Shown: positions 23,430 through 34,481 of the stretch, piece by piece | Layout: each line of letters opens with the position of its first letter | Numbering within the stretch: position 1 is the first letter of the stretch | Assembly: GCA_035048815.1 (NCBI GenBank) | Contig: JAUCBN010000043.1 | Coordinates: 12,651,001 to 12,715,000, forward strand | Length of the DNA: 64,000 nt | Origin: Abelmoschus esculentus | Lineage: Eukaryota; Streptophyta; Magnoliopsida; Malvales; Malvaceae | Direction: 5' to 3' | The notes under the pieces: generated by a model | What the model saw: only the letters and a program-made list of their open reading frames with translations | The model's database searches: none | Told to the model about the DNA's origin: nothing | Made by a program: the position numbers and the translations under genes

Positions 23430-24821
23430 GGTAGAGTTTCTGGGTCTGCTCTTAGATCTGATACCAAGAGTCGAGGCCACCGGAGTGGTGGGTCATCTAC
23501 TTTCGAGGATCGTCATCCAGAACTCGTTTATGCCACCAGATGTCGGGATGACCGAGACGAGCTTGATGTTATCGCAGGTACTTTTACCATCTTTTCTGTT
23601 CCGTAATTTGCTTTGCTTGACAATGGCTCCACACACTCTTATATATCCAAGTCAGTATCTGGACATCTTTCGATCTCAGTTGAGAACACTGAGAGTGATG
23701 TTACTGTTATGAGCCCTGTGGGACAATCTATATCTGTGAATAAGGTGCTTAGGAGATGTCCCCTTGTTGTGGAAGGGGAAGTGTTTCTGGTGGATCTCAT
23801 GGAACTTCCTTTAGAGGAGTTCGATCTAATTTTGGGGATGGACTGGTTATCTGAGCATCGTGTTAATCTGGACTGTGAGGCCAAGAGGGCCACTTTAAAG
23901 ACTCTTGATGGACGGTTTGTTGTCTTGATTGGCGAACGATGAGGTTTTTTGTCCAATGTGATATCAATTTTGTCTGCTGACATGATGATCCGGAAAGGAT
24001 ATGAGGCCTTTATTGCTTGTTTTCTTAACACAAAGGGGTCTCTATCTAAGATCGAAGAAATTCGCACAGCTAGTGAGTTTCCTGATGTTTTTCCTGAGGA
24101 GTTGCTTGGTCTCCCTCCGGATAGGGAGGTTGAGTTTGAGATTGAAACTTATCCTGGATCAGCACCAATTTCTATGGCTCTGTACCGTATGGCTCCAAAA
24201 GAGTTAAAGGAGTTGAAGGTTCAGTTGCAAGAACTTCTTGACAGAGGGTTCATCCGACCTAGCTCTTCACCTTGGGGAGCTCCAGTTCTCTTTGTTAACA
24301 AGAAGGATGGTTCTCTTCAGTTGTGCATTGACTACCGAAAGCTAAATAAGCTGACAGTGAAAAACAAGTATCCTCTACCTAGGATTGATGATTTGTTTGA
24401 TCAATTTCGAGGAGCTACTGTTTTCTCGAAGATTGATCTTCGATCTGGGTATTATCATCTAAAGGTTAAGGGCTCTGATGTTGCTAAGATTGCTTTTCGT
24501 ACCCGGTATGGTCACTATGAGTTCTTAGTGATGCCTTTCAGTTTAACCAATGCCCCTACAGCTTTTATGGATATGATGAACCGTGTCTTTTTGCCCTACA
24601 TAGACCAGTTTATTGTGGTGTTTATCGATGATATCCTGGTTTACTCTCGCTCAGAGGACGAGCATGTGGGGCATCTGAAAGTTGTGTTACAGACTCTCAG
24701 GGAACATCGGTTGTATGCCAAGCTAAGTAAATGCGAGTTTTGGCTTAGTGAGATGACTTTTCTCCTTCATTATGTTCTAAACCTTCTTAGGGATTGGGTG
24801 AAGGTTTTCGAGCATTTGTGA
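23430..24821 (+). pseudogene. Protease and truncated RT of the Tekay-type element
   Basis: Same frame as gag. Stops lie at 23604 (TAA) and 23940 (TGA). The aspartic protease site reads LLDNGSTHSYI, where families of this type normally have DSG; the serine is changed to asparagine. A second protease block is LILGMDWLSEH. RT runs from about 24110 with the fingers motif SSPWGAPVLFVNKKDGS, CIDYRKLN, FSKIDLRSGYYHL, and the catalytic box FIDDILVYS near 24630. Homology ends near 24780, just after SKCEFWLSEMTFL, and the frame stops at 24819-24821 in unrelated sequence. RNase H and integrase are absent, so the element is a 5' fragment. Confidence 0.88.
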
Positions 24822-25545
24822 GAGGAGATTCTACTTTGTATTTGATTCAATGCAATTAAGTTATCAAGGTTTGCTTATACTTCGCTATTCCTTGTTTTCA
24901 CAATTGAGCTCGGGAGAGGATATTGTGAATCATCCATTTATCTAAGCTCAGGAGAGTTAGATTCACGAAAGGGGTAAGTACGGTGTTTCAATCGCGAAAT
25001 ACTAACTCGGCCTAGGGATAGGTTAAGAGTTTCAGCGGCTAAAAGAAGTGTGAGATTGGTTGGTGAGTATAATTGGTTCACGCTGGGAGGTATCATCAAG
25101 GACTAGTCATCAACAGCACTCTGACTTAGGGATAAGCGGAGTCATCCAAGGACACTTTGCCGAACTTTGGTAAAGTCTACCCACGAGCAAGGGATTGCCG
25201 CGGAAGACAGTGTTATCGCTGCCCAGGCAGTAAACTGCAGTGCTGCCGAGGCAGAGATATACAATTGCATTGGACAGAGACAAGTCAATCAAATCAACAA
25301 TACGACGCAACTGGATCCTAGCCCATCTCTCATTATTATTCCAACTCTTTACTTTTATTTAGTTATTTTAGTTTAGATAAATCAACTCCAATCACTTGTG
25401 TTTTTACTTTTCTACAGAACAAGAAGGTGAAGAAAGCATATTAAGTATACTGGTCCCTGAGGAGACGATAAATCGATAAAATACTTATCACTTATTACTT
25501 TCGATGTGTCCACTTTCACTAAACGCGCACATTTGACACGCGACA
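24822..25545 (+). repeat. Probable 3' part of the Athila-type 5' LTR
   Basis: Non-coding sequence of about 720 bp that runs up to the Athila primer site and ends in ...CGACA, a plausible LTR end. It includes TGCCGAGGCA at 25244 and the related GCCCAGGCAG at 25221, motifs that recur in the coding part. The LTR start cannot be placed because no second copy exists in the window. Confidence 0.5.
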
Positions 25546-25551
25546 AGTTTT

Positions 25552-25569
25552 TGACGTCGTTGCCGGGGA
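25552..25569 (+). other. Primer binding site of the Athila-type element
   Basis: TGACGTCGTTGCCGGGGA. Athila-type elements usually have TGGCGCCGTTGCCGGGGA; the two differences here are a G-to-A and a C-to-T change. Confidence 0.8.
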
Positions 25570-25643
25570 CTGGAAACTAAATTTTGTTTTCTTTATTTTC
25601 TTGTTTACTTTTATTTTTATTTTACTTTTGTTTTTCGTGGTGT

Positions 25644-27404
25644 ATGACCAGGGCCAATCCAACCAACCCCTTGTACAAGTTAGATCGAGAGATCGAAAAA
25701 ACAAGGCAAAGGTTGAGGAGACAGATCCAAGGAGCCATGGCAGAACACCCGGCAGGACAAAATTTACCTGCCGGCAATGGAGGACTTCCGCCGCCACTTG
25801 GGCCGCGGCAGCTCACTGTCAGAGACTTCCTGGAGGAGGACTTAAATGGATTAAACCCAGGAGTTGTCACACCGTAGATTGAAGCAGCCCATTTTGAACT
25901 AAAACCTGTTATGTTCAATATGTTAAATACAATTGGACAATTTGGTGGGTCTGCAACTAAATACGCAAGGCAGCACCTCAAGTCCTTCATGGAAATCTAC
26001 AACTCTTTCAAAATCCAAGGAGTCCATGAAGATGTCTTGCGATTAAAGCTATTCCCCTATTCACTGAGGGATAGGGCGAAAGCTTGGTTAAATAGCATTC
26101 CAGCAGGATCTATTAGTCCCTGGAGTGAACTTTGCCGTGATTTTATTACTCGTTTTAATCCCATTAATTTATATGATAAAATCCGTAATGAAATTACTTC
26201 TTTTCGACAGGCAGAAGACGAACCAATGTACGAGGCATGGGAACGCTATAGGGAGCTATTGCACAAGTGTCCTTTGCATGGATTTCCCCTATGGACACAA
26301 GTGATAATGTTTTACAATGCCACGAATGTCCCGACAAGGATGATGTTAGATGCCTCGGCAAACGAAACACTCCTGGATAAAGCACCTGAAGAAGCTATTG
26401 AAATATTGAATAAACTCGCAAAGAATGACTTTCAGTTTCCTACATCTAGGTGAGGAGGAGTAAGACGCCAAGCCACGGTAAATGAATTAGACACATCAAG
26501 TTCAGTGGCAGCACAATTGGCCTCTCTTACCAAGATGGTGCAAAACTTACAGTTACAACAAAATACCCGTGAGGTTAAGGTAATTGATTCATATTGTGAC
26601 TTATATGAAGGTAACCACAATTCCTCTGATTGCATGAATCAAGAAACCGGTATGTATGTTGGGAACTACAACCGCAACAATATGATGTCCAATACATACA
26701 ATCCCTCATGGAAGAGGCATCCAAACTTATCATGGAGCAACCCTAACAATGCCTTAAACCCAATCACCCAACCTTCAAGATTTCAGCAGCCGATGCAACC
26801 GATGCCGCAGCAGCAAGCCCAGTAGTCAATGCCGCAGCAGCAGATGCAGCAGCAACCGGTAAGTTCATTGGAGAACACGCTTAAGGCCTTTATGATGAAA
26901 ACTGAGTCATATATGGCAGAGAATAGTAATTTCATCAAGAGGACAGATGCCTTCATGAATAGAACTGAGATGAGGTTGCAAAATCAAGAAGCGACCATTA
27001 AAACGCTGGAAACTCAGGTTGGGCAGTTTGCTCAAAGCATAAACACTAGACCACAAGGACGACTACCTAGTAATACTGAAGTTGCTAAGGTAATGAGCCA
27101 TGAACAGTGCAAAGCAATCACTACTAGGAGTGGTCTACAGTTGAAGGAAAAAATCCCAGAGAGTCAAATTCAATCAGCAGATCGAACAAGAGAATAGGCT
27201 GAGCAAACTGAAGCTGACAACACTGCCCCGGCAGAAAGCACTACAGCTCCTGAGCAGCCTGCCGAGGCAGCAACAACTCCAGTGGTGCTAGGTATTAAAT
27301 TTCAAACTAAAGAAACCCTAGATGAGATGAGACCACCACCACCTTTCCTACAAAGGCTGAAAAAGCAAAAACAGGACCAGTAATTCAAGAAGTTCCTCGA
27401 CATC
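25644..27404 (+). pseudogene. gag of the Athila-type element, with stops
   Basis: The ATG at 25644 (MTRANPTNPLYKLDREIE) opens a frame that continues through gag, protease, RT and RNase H. Stops interrupt it at 25875 (TAG), 26451 (TGA), 26823 (TAG), 27195 (TAG) and 27381 (TAA). The best-conserved block is 25911-26450, the retrotransposon gag fold with ATKYARQHLKSF, RDRAKAWLNSIP and FITRFNP. Downstream come a Q-rich stretch with CAGCAG repeats (26790-26860) and a coiled-coil-like region (about 26880-27040). Each stop can be explained by one C-to-T change in CAG, CAA or CGA. Confidence 0.87.
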
Positions 27405-30011
27405 TTGAAGCAAGTCCACATCAACATACCGTTCGTTGAAGCTATTGAACAAATGCCTAACTATGCCAAGTTCCTAAAGGACATGGTGTCAAAGAGGAAA
27501 CGAATAGGTGAGTTTGAGACAGTGGCTGCTACCGAGGGATGCATGGCAATGCTGCATAACCGCATGCCACCAAAGTTAAAAGATCCTGGCTGCTTTACTA
27601 TACCTTCTGCGATAGGTAAGAGTTATGAAGGTAAGGCCCTATGCGACCTTGGAGCAAGCATAAACCTCATGCCCAAATCAGTCTTTCAAAAGCTTGGAAT
27701 TGGAAGGGCGAAACCTACAACCGTTATGCTCCGACTAGCGGATCGATCCTATGTGCAACCCGAAGGCAAAATCGAGGACATACTGGTAAGAGTAGATAAG
27801 TTTATTTTTCCTGCTGACTTCCTTGTCCTTGATTGTGAAGCAGATGACAATGCACCGATCATCCTTGGGAGACCTTTCCTTGCAACTAGACGCACCCTAA
27901 TTGACGTGGAAAAAGGAGAACTAACAATGAGAATCAATGATCAAGAAATCAAATTAAATGTGTGTCAATTGATGAAGAGACATGACGAACTAGAAGAAGA
28001 ATGTCAGATGCTGGATGACACAGATCAAGATCACACAATACCTTGTCTTAGCAACAACTGCCTCGGCAGTGATCTCCATGACATACCCCAGATATGCCTC
28101 GGCAGTGATATGGATAATTGTGACAGCAGTTCTTTGAACAGTGCTGAGACAACCGAGAAGGAGGAAGCTAATTGGATAGCACATCTTCCAGGTAAGTACT
28201 TTGAACCATTAGAGTATAAAGGGAAGAATGAACAATCTGTAAATAAAGAACCGTTGGTCACAGAATTAAAACCCTTACCAGAAAAACTAAAATATGCTTA
28301 TTTGGGAGATAACCACACGATGCCGGTAATTATTTCTTCTAAGTTGTTGCCAGAACAGGAACAGACCTTAATAGCAAAGTTGCGCCAGCACAAAAAGGAA
28401 ATTGGATGCTTAATTGATGATTTGAAAAGAATAAGTCCAGCGGTATGTATGCATAAAATCCTCCTAGAAGAAGACCATAAGCCCACTATTGAAGCTCAAA
28501 GGAGACTTAACCACGCTATGAAGGAGGTGGTACGTAAGGAAATAATCAAGTGGCTTGATGCAGGAATTATTTACCCTATCTCTGACAGTGCATGGGTAAG
28601 CCCGGTGCAATGTGTACCTAAGAAAGGTGGTATAACTGTCATAACCAACGAGAACAATGAACTGATACCAACCAGGACTGTGATCGGTTGAAGGGTTTGT
28701 ATGGACTATCGCAAGTTGAATAAGGCAACAAAGAAGGATCACTTCCCTGTACCCTTCATTGATGAATTGCTTGATAGACTTGCTGGTAAACCTTATTATT
28801 GTTTTCTTGATGGTTATTCAGGATACAATCAAATTGCCATTGATCTAGAAGACCAAGCAAAAACCACTTTCACTTGCCCATACGGCACTTATGCATTTAG
28901 AAGGATGTCGTTCGGCCTTTGCAATGCCCCGGCAACTTTCCAGAGATGCATGATGGCAATTTTTTCTGACATGATAGAGGACTTCTTGGAGATATTCATG
29001 GATGATTTCTCAGTCTTTGGAGACAGCTTTGATCACTGCCTCGGCAATCTCGAAAAAGTGCTGCAAAGATGTGAGGAATCCAATCTAGTCCTAAACTGGG
29101 AAAAATGCCATTTTATGGTAAATGAAGGTATTGTATTGGGCCACAAAATATCATCACAAGGAATAGAAGTAGATAAAGCCAAGATAGATGTGATAAAGAA
29201 TTTACCTCCACCAATTTCTGTGAAAGGGGTTCGAAGCTTCTTGGGCCATGCAGGTTTCTATAGACGGTTTATTTCTAATTTCTCCAAAATTTCTAAACCT
29301 CTTTGCAACTTGCTTGAACAAGATAGGAAATTTGAATTTAATGAGGAATGAACTGAAGCATTCGAGACTCTCAAGGAGAAGCTAATCACTGCACCAATAG
29401 TAATCCCACCGGATTGGTCGTTGCCATTTGAATTGATGTGTGATGCTAGTAATCATGCTGTCGGGGCATCACTCGGGCAGAGGAAGAATAATCTGTTCCA
29501 TGCGATCTACTATGCCAGTAAAACGCTCAATGATGCACAAATCAACTACACCACAACAGAAAAAGAACTACTAGCAGTGGTATTTGCCTTTGACAAGTTT
29601 CGATCATATCTCATCGGAACAAGGGTCACTGTCCACACTGATCATTCGACAATTAAATACCTCTTCTCAAAGAAGGATGCCAAGCCTAGACTGATTAGAT
29701 GGATCCTTCTTTTACAAGAATTTGATGTTGAAATCAAAGACCGCAAGGGTACGGAAAACCAAGTGGCCGATCATCTTTCTAGACTGGAGAACAAGGACAA
29801 TACCCACTCACTTGAAGAAATACAAGATGAATTTCCAGATGAACAAATACTGCAAATTGTTACAACTACAAGAGATACTGTCGAGATAGAGGCCGCAGTA
29901 GTATACAACCGCGCTGCCGCGACATTGTCTGAATACATCTCCGCAACATTGACAAAAGACCTTGCCGCAGTAACATCCACCCCTGGTATGCTGATCTTGT
30001 TAATTATCTAG
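27405..30011 (+). pseudogene. Protease, RT and RNase H of the Athila-type element
   Basis: Same frame as gag. The aspartic protease is at 27640-27900 (LCDLGASINLMP, then IILGRPFLATRRTLIDV). RT begins in IYPISDSAWVSPVQCVPKKG (about 28568), is interrupted by a TGA at 28689, then continues with MDYRKLNKATKKDHFP, FLDGYSGYNQIAI, YGTYAFRRMSFGLCNAPATF and the catalytic box FMDDFSVFGDSF (about 28996). A TGA at 29349 separates RNase H, which shows ELMCDASNHAVGASL, TEKELLAVVFA, VHTDHSTIKYL and NQVADHLSRL. The frame is lost near 29980 in a run of C, consistent with a one-base deletion. Confidence 0.9.
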
Positions 30012-30532
30012 TTAGTGGTATTATCCCTTATAACCTTAACGATAACGAAAAGAAGAGGTTTCAGCATAATGCAAAGCATTATTTCTGGGATGACCCTCTT
30101 CTGTTTAAGCATTGTGCAGATCAGGTTATAAGAAGATGTGTGCCAGAAGAAGAACAAAAAGCAGTACTCCAGCACTGTCATGACTCACCTTGCGGTGGGC
30201 ATTTTGGAGGAAATAGAACAGCAGCAAAGGTACTGCAATCTGGCCTCTACTGGCCCACACTCTACAAAGATGCCCACGACTATTACAAGAACTGTGACCG
30301 CTGCCAACGCACGGGCAATATTTCAAGACGACATGAGATGCCCTTACAACCCGTACTGGAAGTGGAGCTGTTCGATGTTTGGGGCATAGATTTCATGGGG
30401 ACCTTTCCATCATCCCAAGGAAACCTTTATATCTTAGTGGCAGTGGATTACGTATCAAAGTGGGTCGAAGCAATCGCCACACCTCACAATGATTCCAAGA
30501 CAATTCAAAGATTTCTCAAGAAACATAATTTT
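29985..30532 (+). pseudogene. N-terminal integrase fragment of the Athila-type element
   Basis: Read in a different frame from RNase H. The HHCC zinc-binding region is clear (HDSPCGGHFGGN followed by CDRCQ, about 30180-30305). The catalytic core starts with the first acidic residue in VWGIDFMGTFP and VAVDYVSKWVEA. Homology stops at about 30532, before the second Asp and the Glu of the DDE triad. The sequence after that is unrelated. Confidence 0.87.
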
Positions 30533-31927
30533 TCAAGTGTGGGTGGGACAATTGCACCACCAGAGACGAAGCTGTATGAGGGTGGGGAGGGACAATCGCC
30601 CCCACCCCGAAGAATTTTTTTTCACTTTTGTCCCCTTATTTAATTTTTTTTTAAAATTTGTTTTTTTATGAATTTATCCCCTATTTCTAAACATTTATGT
30701 TTTGCCCCTCTTAACCCGAAATCCTGACTCTGTCCCTGTGCACCACCTACCTCTATGTAACTTTGTCATTGTCTGATCTTATTTTAAAAAATTAACATTT
30801 CATCTTATTAGATTATTACTAAAAAATTAATATTTTTATATATGTTTAGTGATTTTCATGTCTAGGCAACCATACCATAGAAAACATGGATACTATATAT
30901 TATACAAGCCTAGTCTCGTAATATAAAGGAACTGTGAACATATATATTCGGCCAATTGGCTATGCCAAGAGCAAATTCTTGTAGGGTCGTTTGGATATAT
31001 TCCCACGTACATAAATATAAATAAATATTATTCTGCATAAGTGATAAGTAAGAGTTTTTAAACTCGGGTATTCGGATATTCAGGTATTTAAAGTATTGGA
31101 TGTCGAAAGCTTTGGGTAGTTAAAAGATATTCATATCTTGATTTATGTTTTTCAGATACTCGATATTTTGGGTATTTGAATATTCTTGTACCCCAAAAAT
31201 TTAGATAATTGGGTACCTGGATTCGTATTTTTATTTTATAAATTTTAAATTTAATCCTAAAAAATCATATACAAATTTAAAAGATCGAATTACGTAATCC
31301 AACATTTAAACATAAAATTTTAAAACCCTAATTATATAATCTAAACATAAATTTTAAGATCTAAATTAAATAATCTATTTCGAAACAAATCATAAGGCTT
31401 AAGAGATTTTTTTAAAATATTTTTAATTAATTTATTTTATTTTAATATATAAATAATAAAAAATGGGGAATTTAGAAAAATAAAGTTTATTATTTTAATA
31501 TTTTTAATTTACTTTATTTTTTAATTAATTTAGTTTATTTTAATAAAATAATCCATATCTAAATGAGTAAAGTTTGAATTTTATCAATTTGTAAAAATAA
31601 ATTTATTATTTTATAGTGAATCTTAATTTTCCTTTTTACAATCAGTCCTAATTCTTTTTAAAATAAAGTTTGAGAGATTGAAGTTTAAAAATTAGATTGT
31701 TTGATTTGAGAGTATAATGAATATAAAGGTATTTTGTTTAAATAATAATTATATTTAAAATTAAAAATTCAAAAAAAATTAAGAATTGAGTATCCAATTT
31801 TTTTAATTTTGTCTCGACTTGACTCGAGAAATAAAAAGCCAGATGCCCAACCTAAAAAAATAAAAAATTAGATAAATATCCAATTATTTATGTTCAGATA
31901 ATCGAGTCATATATTTTTAAACACTCC
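30533..31927. other. Intergenic DNA with repeat relics
   Basis: 30533-30745 is a repeat relic with GGGTGGGGAGGGACAATCGCCCCCACCCC and ...CTCTGTCCCTGTG, a type seen again in looser form at 32975-33175. The rest is AT-rich, including a decayed stretch of GGTATTCGGATATTC-like words at 31055-31220. No gene is seen. Confidence 0.6.
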
Positions 31928-32245
31928 TAATCATGTATGTGTCACGGTTCGTGTATCGTAGCAACGCGGGACTGGGCGAGATGCTTTCTGGTTGTGCTTA
32001 ACTCTTGGGAGTGGGATAGCATTAAGGGTGTAGTACGTGCCGAGCAACCGTCCTATCTTCGTATAGGCGTGCTGATCGCGCACCACACTGGTCGGGAGTT
32101 GTCCCCACTTCCCTGATGAGCCCATGGGAGGGCGAAACCAGTAAGCATCGAGATGGTTAAGGCTGAACTTCGGGTATGTGAGAGACCTGAGGTGCCATAT
32201 GGGGTGGTTGTCCCTGCGTCAAAACTCTGACCCCGTGGTTTAAAG
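31928..32245. repeat. GC-rich island of unknown type, probably a retroelement end
   Basis: About 320 bp of balanced base composition stand out from the surrounding AT-rich DNA, from GTATGTGTCACGGTTCG to CTCTGACCCCGTGG. Short frames run on the minus strand but show no known domain. The composition resembles the U5 or leader region of an LTR element. It could belong to the minus-strand Reina-type relic 2 kb to the right, of which it would then be the 3' side; I cannot show that here. Confidence 0.35.
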
Positions 32246-32338
32246 TAATATAAAAACATTATTAATTGGTAAAAAAAGAAAGAAAATTATGCAAGTTTAT
32301 CGGCGGAAATTGATTTTTTTTTTGTCATATTATTGTTA

Positions 32339-32796
32339 GAGAAAATTATAACGGAGGTGACTCAATTATAATTAGGATTATATTTGGGTCATTTAATTCT
32401 TAAAAGTTAAATTTGAGTTATTTAATGATGGATAATATTATATTTGGACCACTTAATTAATGAAAGTTACATTTAAATCACTCAATTATAAGTAATGTTA
32501 CATTTGGATCACCCTTTATATTAAAAAAAGGATTGTCAATTTGTGCATTAGATTAATTAATAATTTTAAATGAAGTATTCTAATGTTAACAAGGGTATAC
32601 AAACGATTTGGAAGAAAAATGTTCAAATTGATGTACTTTTTTAAATATGAAGGATGACCCAATCGAAACTTACCAAAATTGAGTGACCTAAATATAACAT
32701 CACCCAAAAATGAGTGACCAAAATGTAATTTTTAATAATTAGGTGATCCAAATATAACTATACCCATAATTGAGTGACCTCTACTATAATTTACTC
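32339..32796. mobile_element. Small Mutator-like (MULE) foldback element
   Basis: The ends form long imperfect inverted repeats: GAGAAAATTATAACGGAGGTGACTC on the left, with its counterpart GAGTCACCTCTACTATAATTTACTC on the right read inward-out. Each arm is itself made of repeats of a word like GGTCACTCAATTATAGGTAATGTTACATTTGGATCA. Flanks TTATTGTTA (32330-32338) and TTATTATTA (32797-32805) match at 8 of 9 bases. A 9-bp duplication is the Mutator signature. No transposase is present, so it is non-autonomous. Confidence 0.7.
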
Positions 32797-32805
32797 TTAT
32801 TATTA

Positions 32806-34186
32806 TCAAGAATAAAAATCATTTGCATCCTAGTCATGCTCCATAATAAAAAAAATATTTAAAACTCAAATTATAAACTCTAACCCTAAACCTTACACCC
32901 TAAAAATATATTTTACCTCTAATTCTCTAAATTTTAACCTCAAACTCTAATCTTAAACCTTAAATCCTAACCCAGAGAGCCATATTGATAGTGGGAGGGA
33001 GTCTTGCCTCTCTCAAATTTTTTGATATAATTATATTTAAAGTCATTATTAGTTTAAATAATAATAAAATAAAATTTTTATCCCTCTTAAATTTTAAATT
33101 TAAAGATTTAATAGAACCTTTATCACTCTTAATATTCGATCTTAGCTCCGTCCCCACCTGCATTCTAAACCGGAGAAAAAAAAAACATAATAAAAAATCA
33201 AATTAATTCTCCCTTTATTACCGACGTAATTTTTTCTTTGTTTTGTCATAAAAGGTTCCATAAATAAACGAATGTCAACTTTTGTAAGAAAAAATATGTG
33301 TCTACGCAATGCAAGAACAGATCGTAGCATCTCTCGAAAGGCTTTATAATATTGTTGTGGTACATACTTTTTGTACAAATTATTCTCATATGCTCTTTAT
33401 TAATATTTTCTGAAAAAAAATATTTTTTATTATTTATGATTATATTTTATAATAATACGTTTTTGAATTTTGAATATATTTTTTAAAGCATATAATATAA
33501 TTGTATCGTTAAATTTAATATTTATTAATTATTTTTAATTTATATTATCAAATAATTCTACTATATATATAATTTTATTCTTTTAGCTTTATCCGTAACT
33601 TTGGTGGATACTAAAACTACAAAAGGAATCCATCTCCATCCAAAACCCAAAATCATGATGCATGAATAAGTATTGTTAATTTTTTCACGTGCTTTGTTCT
33701 TTAATCACGTGTCATTATTCCACAGATATTTCATCTTCATTCCCTTGTTCCACATCTCAAACAGTTTCATTACTATTAAATATTAAGCCAAAATACTTTA
33801 TTGATCATCGAATTATATAGTTATATCGATTTTAATCATCAAACTATTGAATTTATCAATCAAACCATTAAATTTATTAAATTGATATATTTTTACCACC
33901 GTTATTAAAATCTTAATGAAAATATGACATATCAATTAAGAAAAATTTATAAAATAATAAAAATTAAATATATAAGTTTATAAATTTTTGTTAACTGACA
34001 TATTATCTTTCCGTTATCCACTACCACCAATGGTTTAAGACCATTTTAGAATAATTTTAACTAGTAATGTAACCTTCTCGGCCCAATTAACATAAGGATG
34101 ATCGAAGGAGTGTGGGAGGACTGGACAGCCCAGATGAGCGAGACATGGCTCCCATTCCACGCATAGAAATTCTCCTAACTTGATCT
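32806..34186. other. Intergenic AT-rich DNA
   Basis: 32868-32975 is another loose CTAAACCCTAA-like tract. 32975-33175 is a repeat relic beginning GAGAGCCATATTGATAGTGGGAGGGAG and ending CTCCGTCCCCACCTGC. The remainder is AT-rich. Short frames on both strands carry no recognisable domain. Confidence 0.6.
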
Positions 34187-34298
34187 TGTGATTCATTTCT
34201 CTCTTAGGTGGTAATTGCTTTGACAATTCGAAAGGTATCGTATTTGTAAAATCTTTAAATATTTGTCTCACCTCTATTGGAATCACTGTTAGCATCAA
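34187..34298 (-). pseudogene. Fragment of a gypsy RT N-terminal region
   Basis: The minus-strand reading TVIPIEVRQIFKDFTNTIPF followed by ELSKQLPPKREMNHKIKL resembles the segment just before the RT domain of Ty3/gypsy Pol (the DVxPxELPxxLPPxRxxxHxIxL region). It is about 110 bp, joined to unrelated sequence on both sides. The Reina-type relic to the right has its own copy of this region near 36890, so this is a separate insertion. Confidence 0.5.
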
Positions 34299-34481
34299 GG
34301 ATTCATCTTATTGGTGTTTGTAACGATTGATAATCACGAAGGAATGGAAAAGAGAAATAGATGAGATTGAATTTAAAATAGGAATCAATTTTAAGTTTTT
34401 CTTTTTGCATTATAATCATCCCTCAAGTCACTACACTCTATTTATTTATGTCCCACCCAATTCAATAGCGGACAAAATCTG

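Larger units (their letters stand above)
19621..24790 (+). mobile_element. Truncated Ty3/gypsy chromovirus, Tekay/Del type
   Basis: A 2.35-kb 5' LTR, a PBS, gag, protease and the front half of RT are present. RT then ends abruptly at about 24780 and Athila-type sequence follows, so RNase H, integrase, chromodomain and the 3' LTR are missing. Long LTRs together with the RT motifs FSKIDLRSGYYHL and YGHYEFLVMPF are typical of the Tekay/Del chromovirus lineage; lineage placement is an inference without a tree. No target duplication can be tested because the 3' end is gone. The whole 22164-24821 coding stretch lies in one reading frame interrupted only by five stops. Confidence 0.87.
24791..30532 (+). 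mobile_element. Truncated Ty3/gypsy element, Athila type
   Basis: Leader or partial 5' LTR, an Athila-type PBS, gag, protease, RT, RNase H and the N-terminal part of integrase are present. The 3' part and the 3' LTR are missing. Gag (RDRAKAWLNSIP, FITRFNP), protease (LCDLGASINLMP) and RT (FLDGYSGYNQIAI, FMDDFSVFG) have the wording typical of the Athila/Tat side of Ty3/gypsy. The left border against the Tekay-type RT near 24780 and the right border in a different repeat near 30532 are not accompanied by a recognisable target duplication, so both look like deletion or recombination joints. Confidence 0.87.

Noticed and set aside
30533..30745. Continuation of the Athila integrase
   Set aside because: The expected second Asp region is absent, and the sequence turns into a GGGTGGGG...CCCCCACCCC repeat relic with no similarity in any frame.
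34035..34186. Chromodomain of the Reina-type relic
   Set aside because: Checked because it lies 3' of integrase on the minus strand, but it carries no chromodomain pattern and part of it resembles a pre-RT segment instead.
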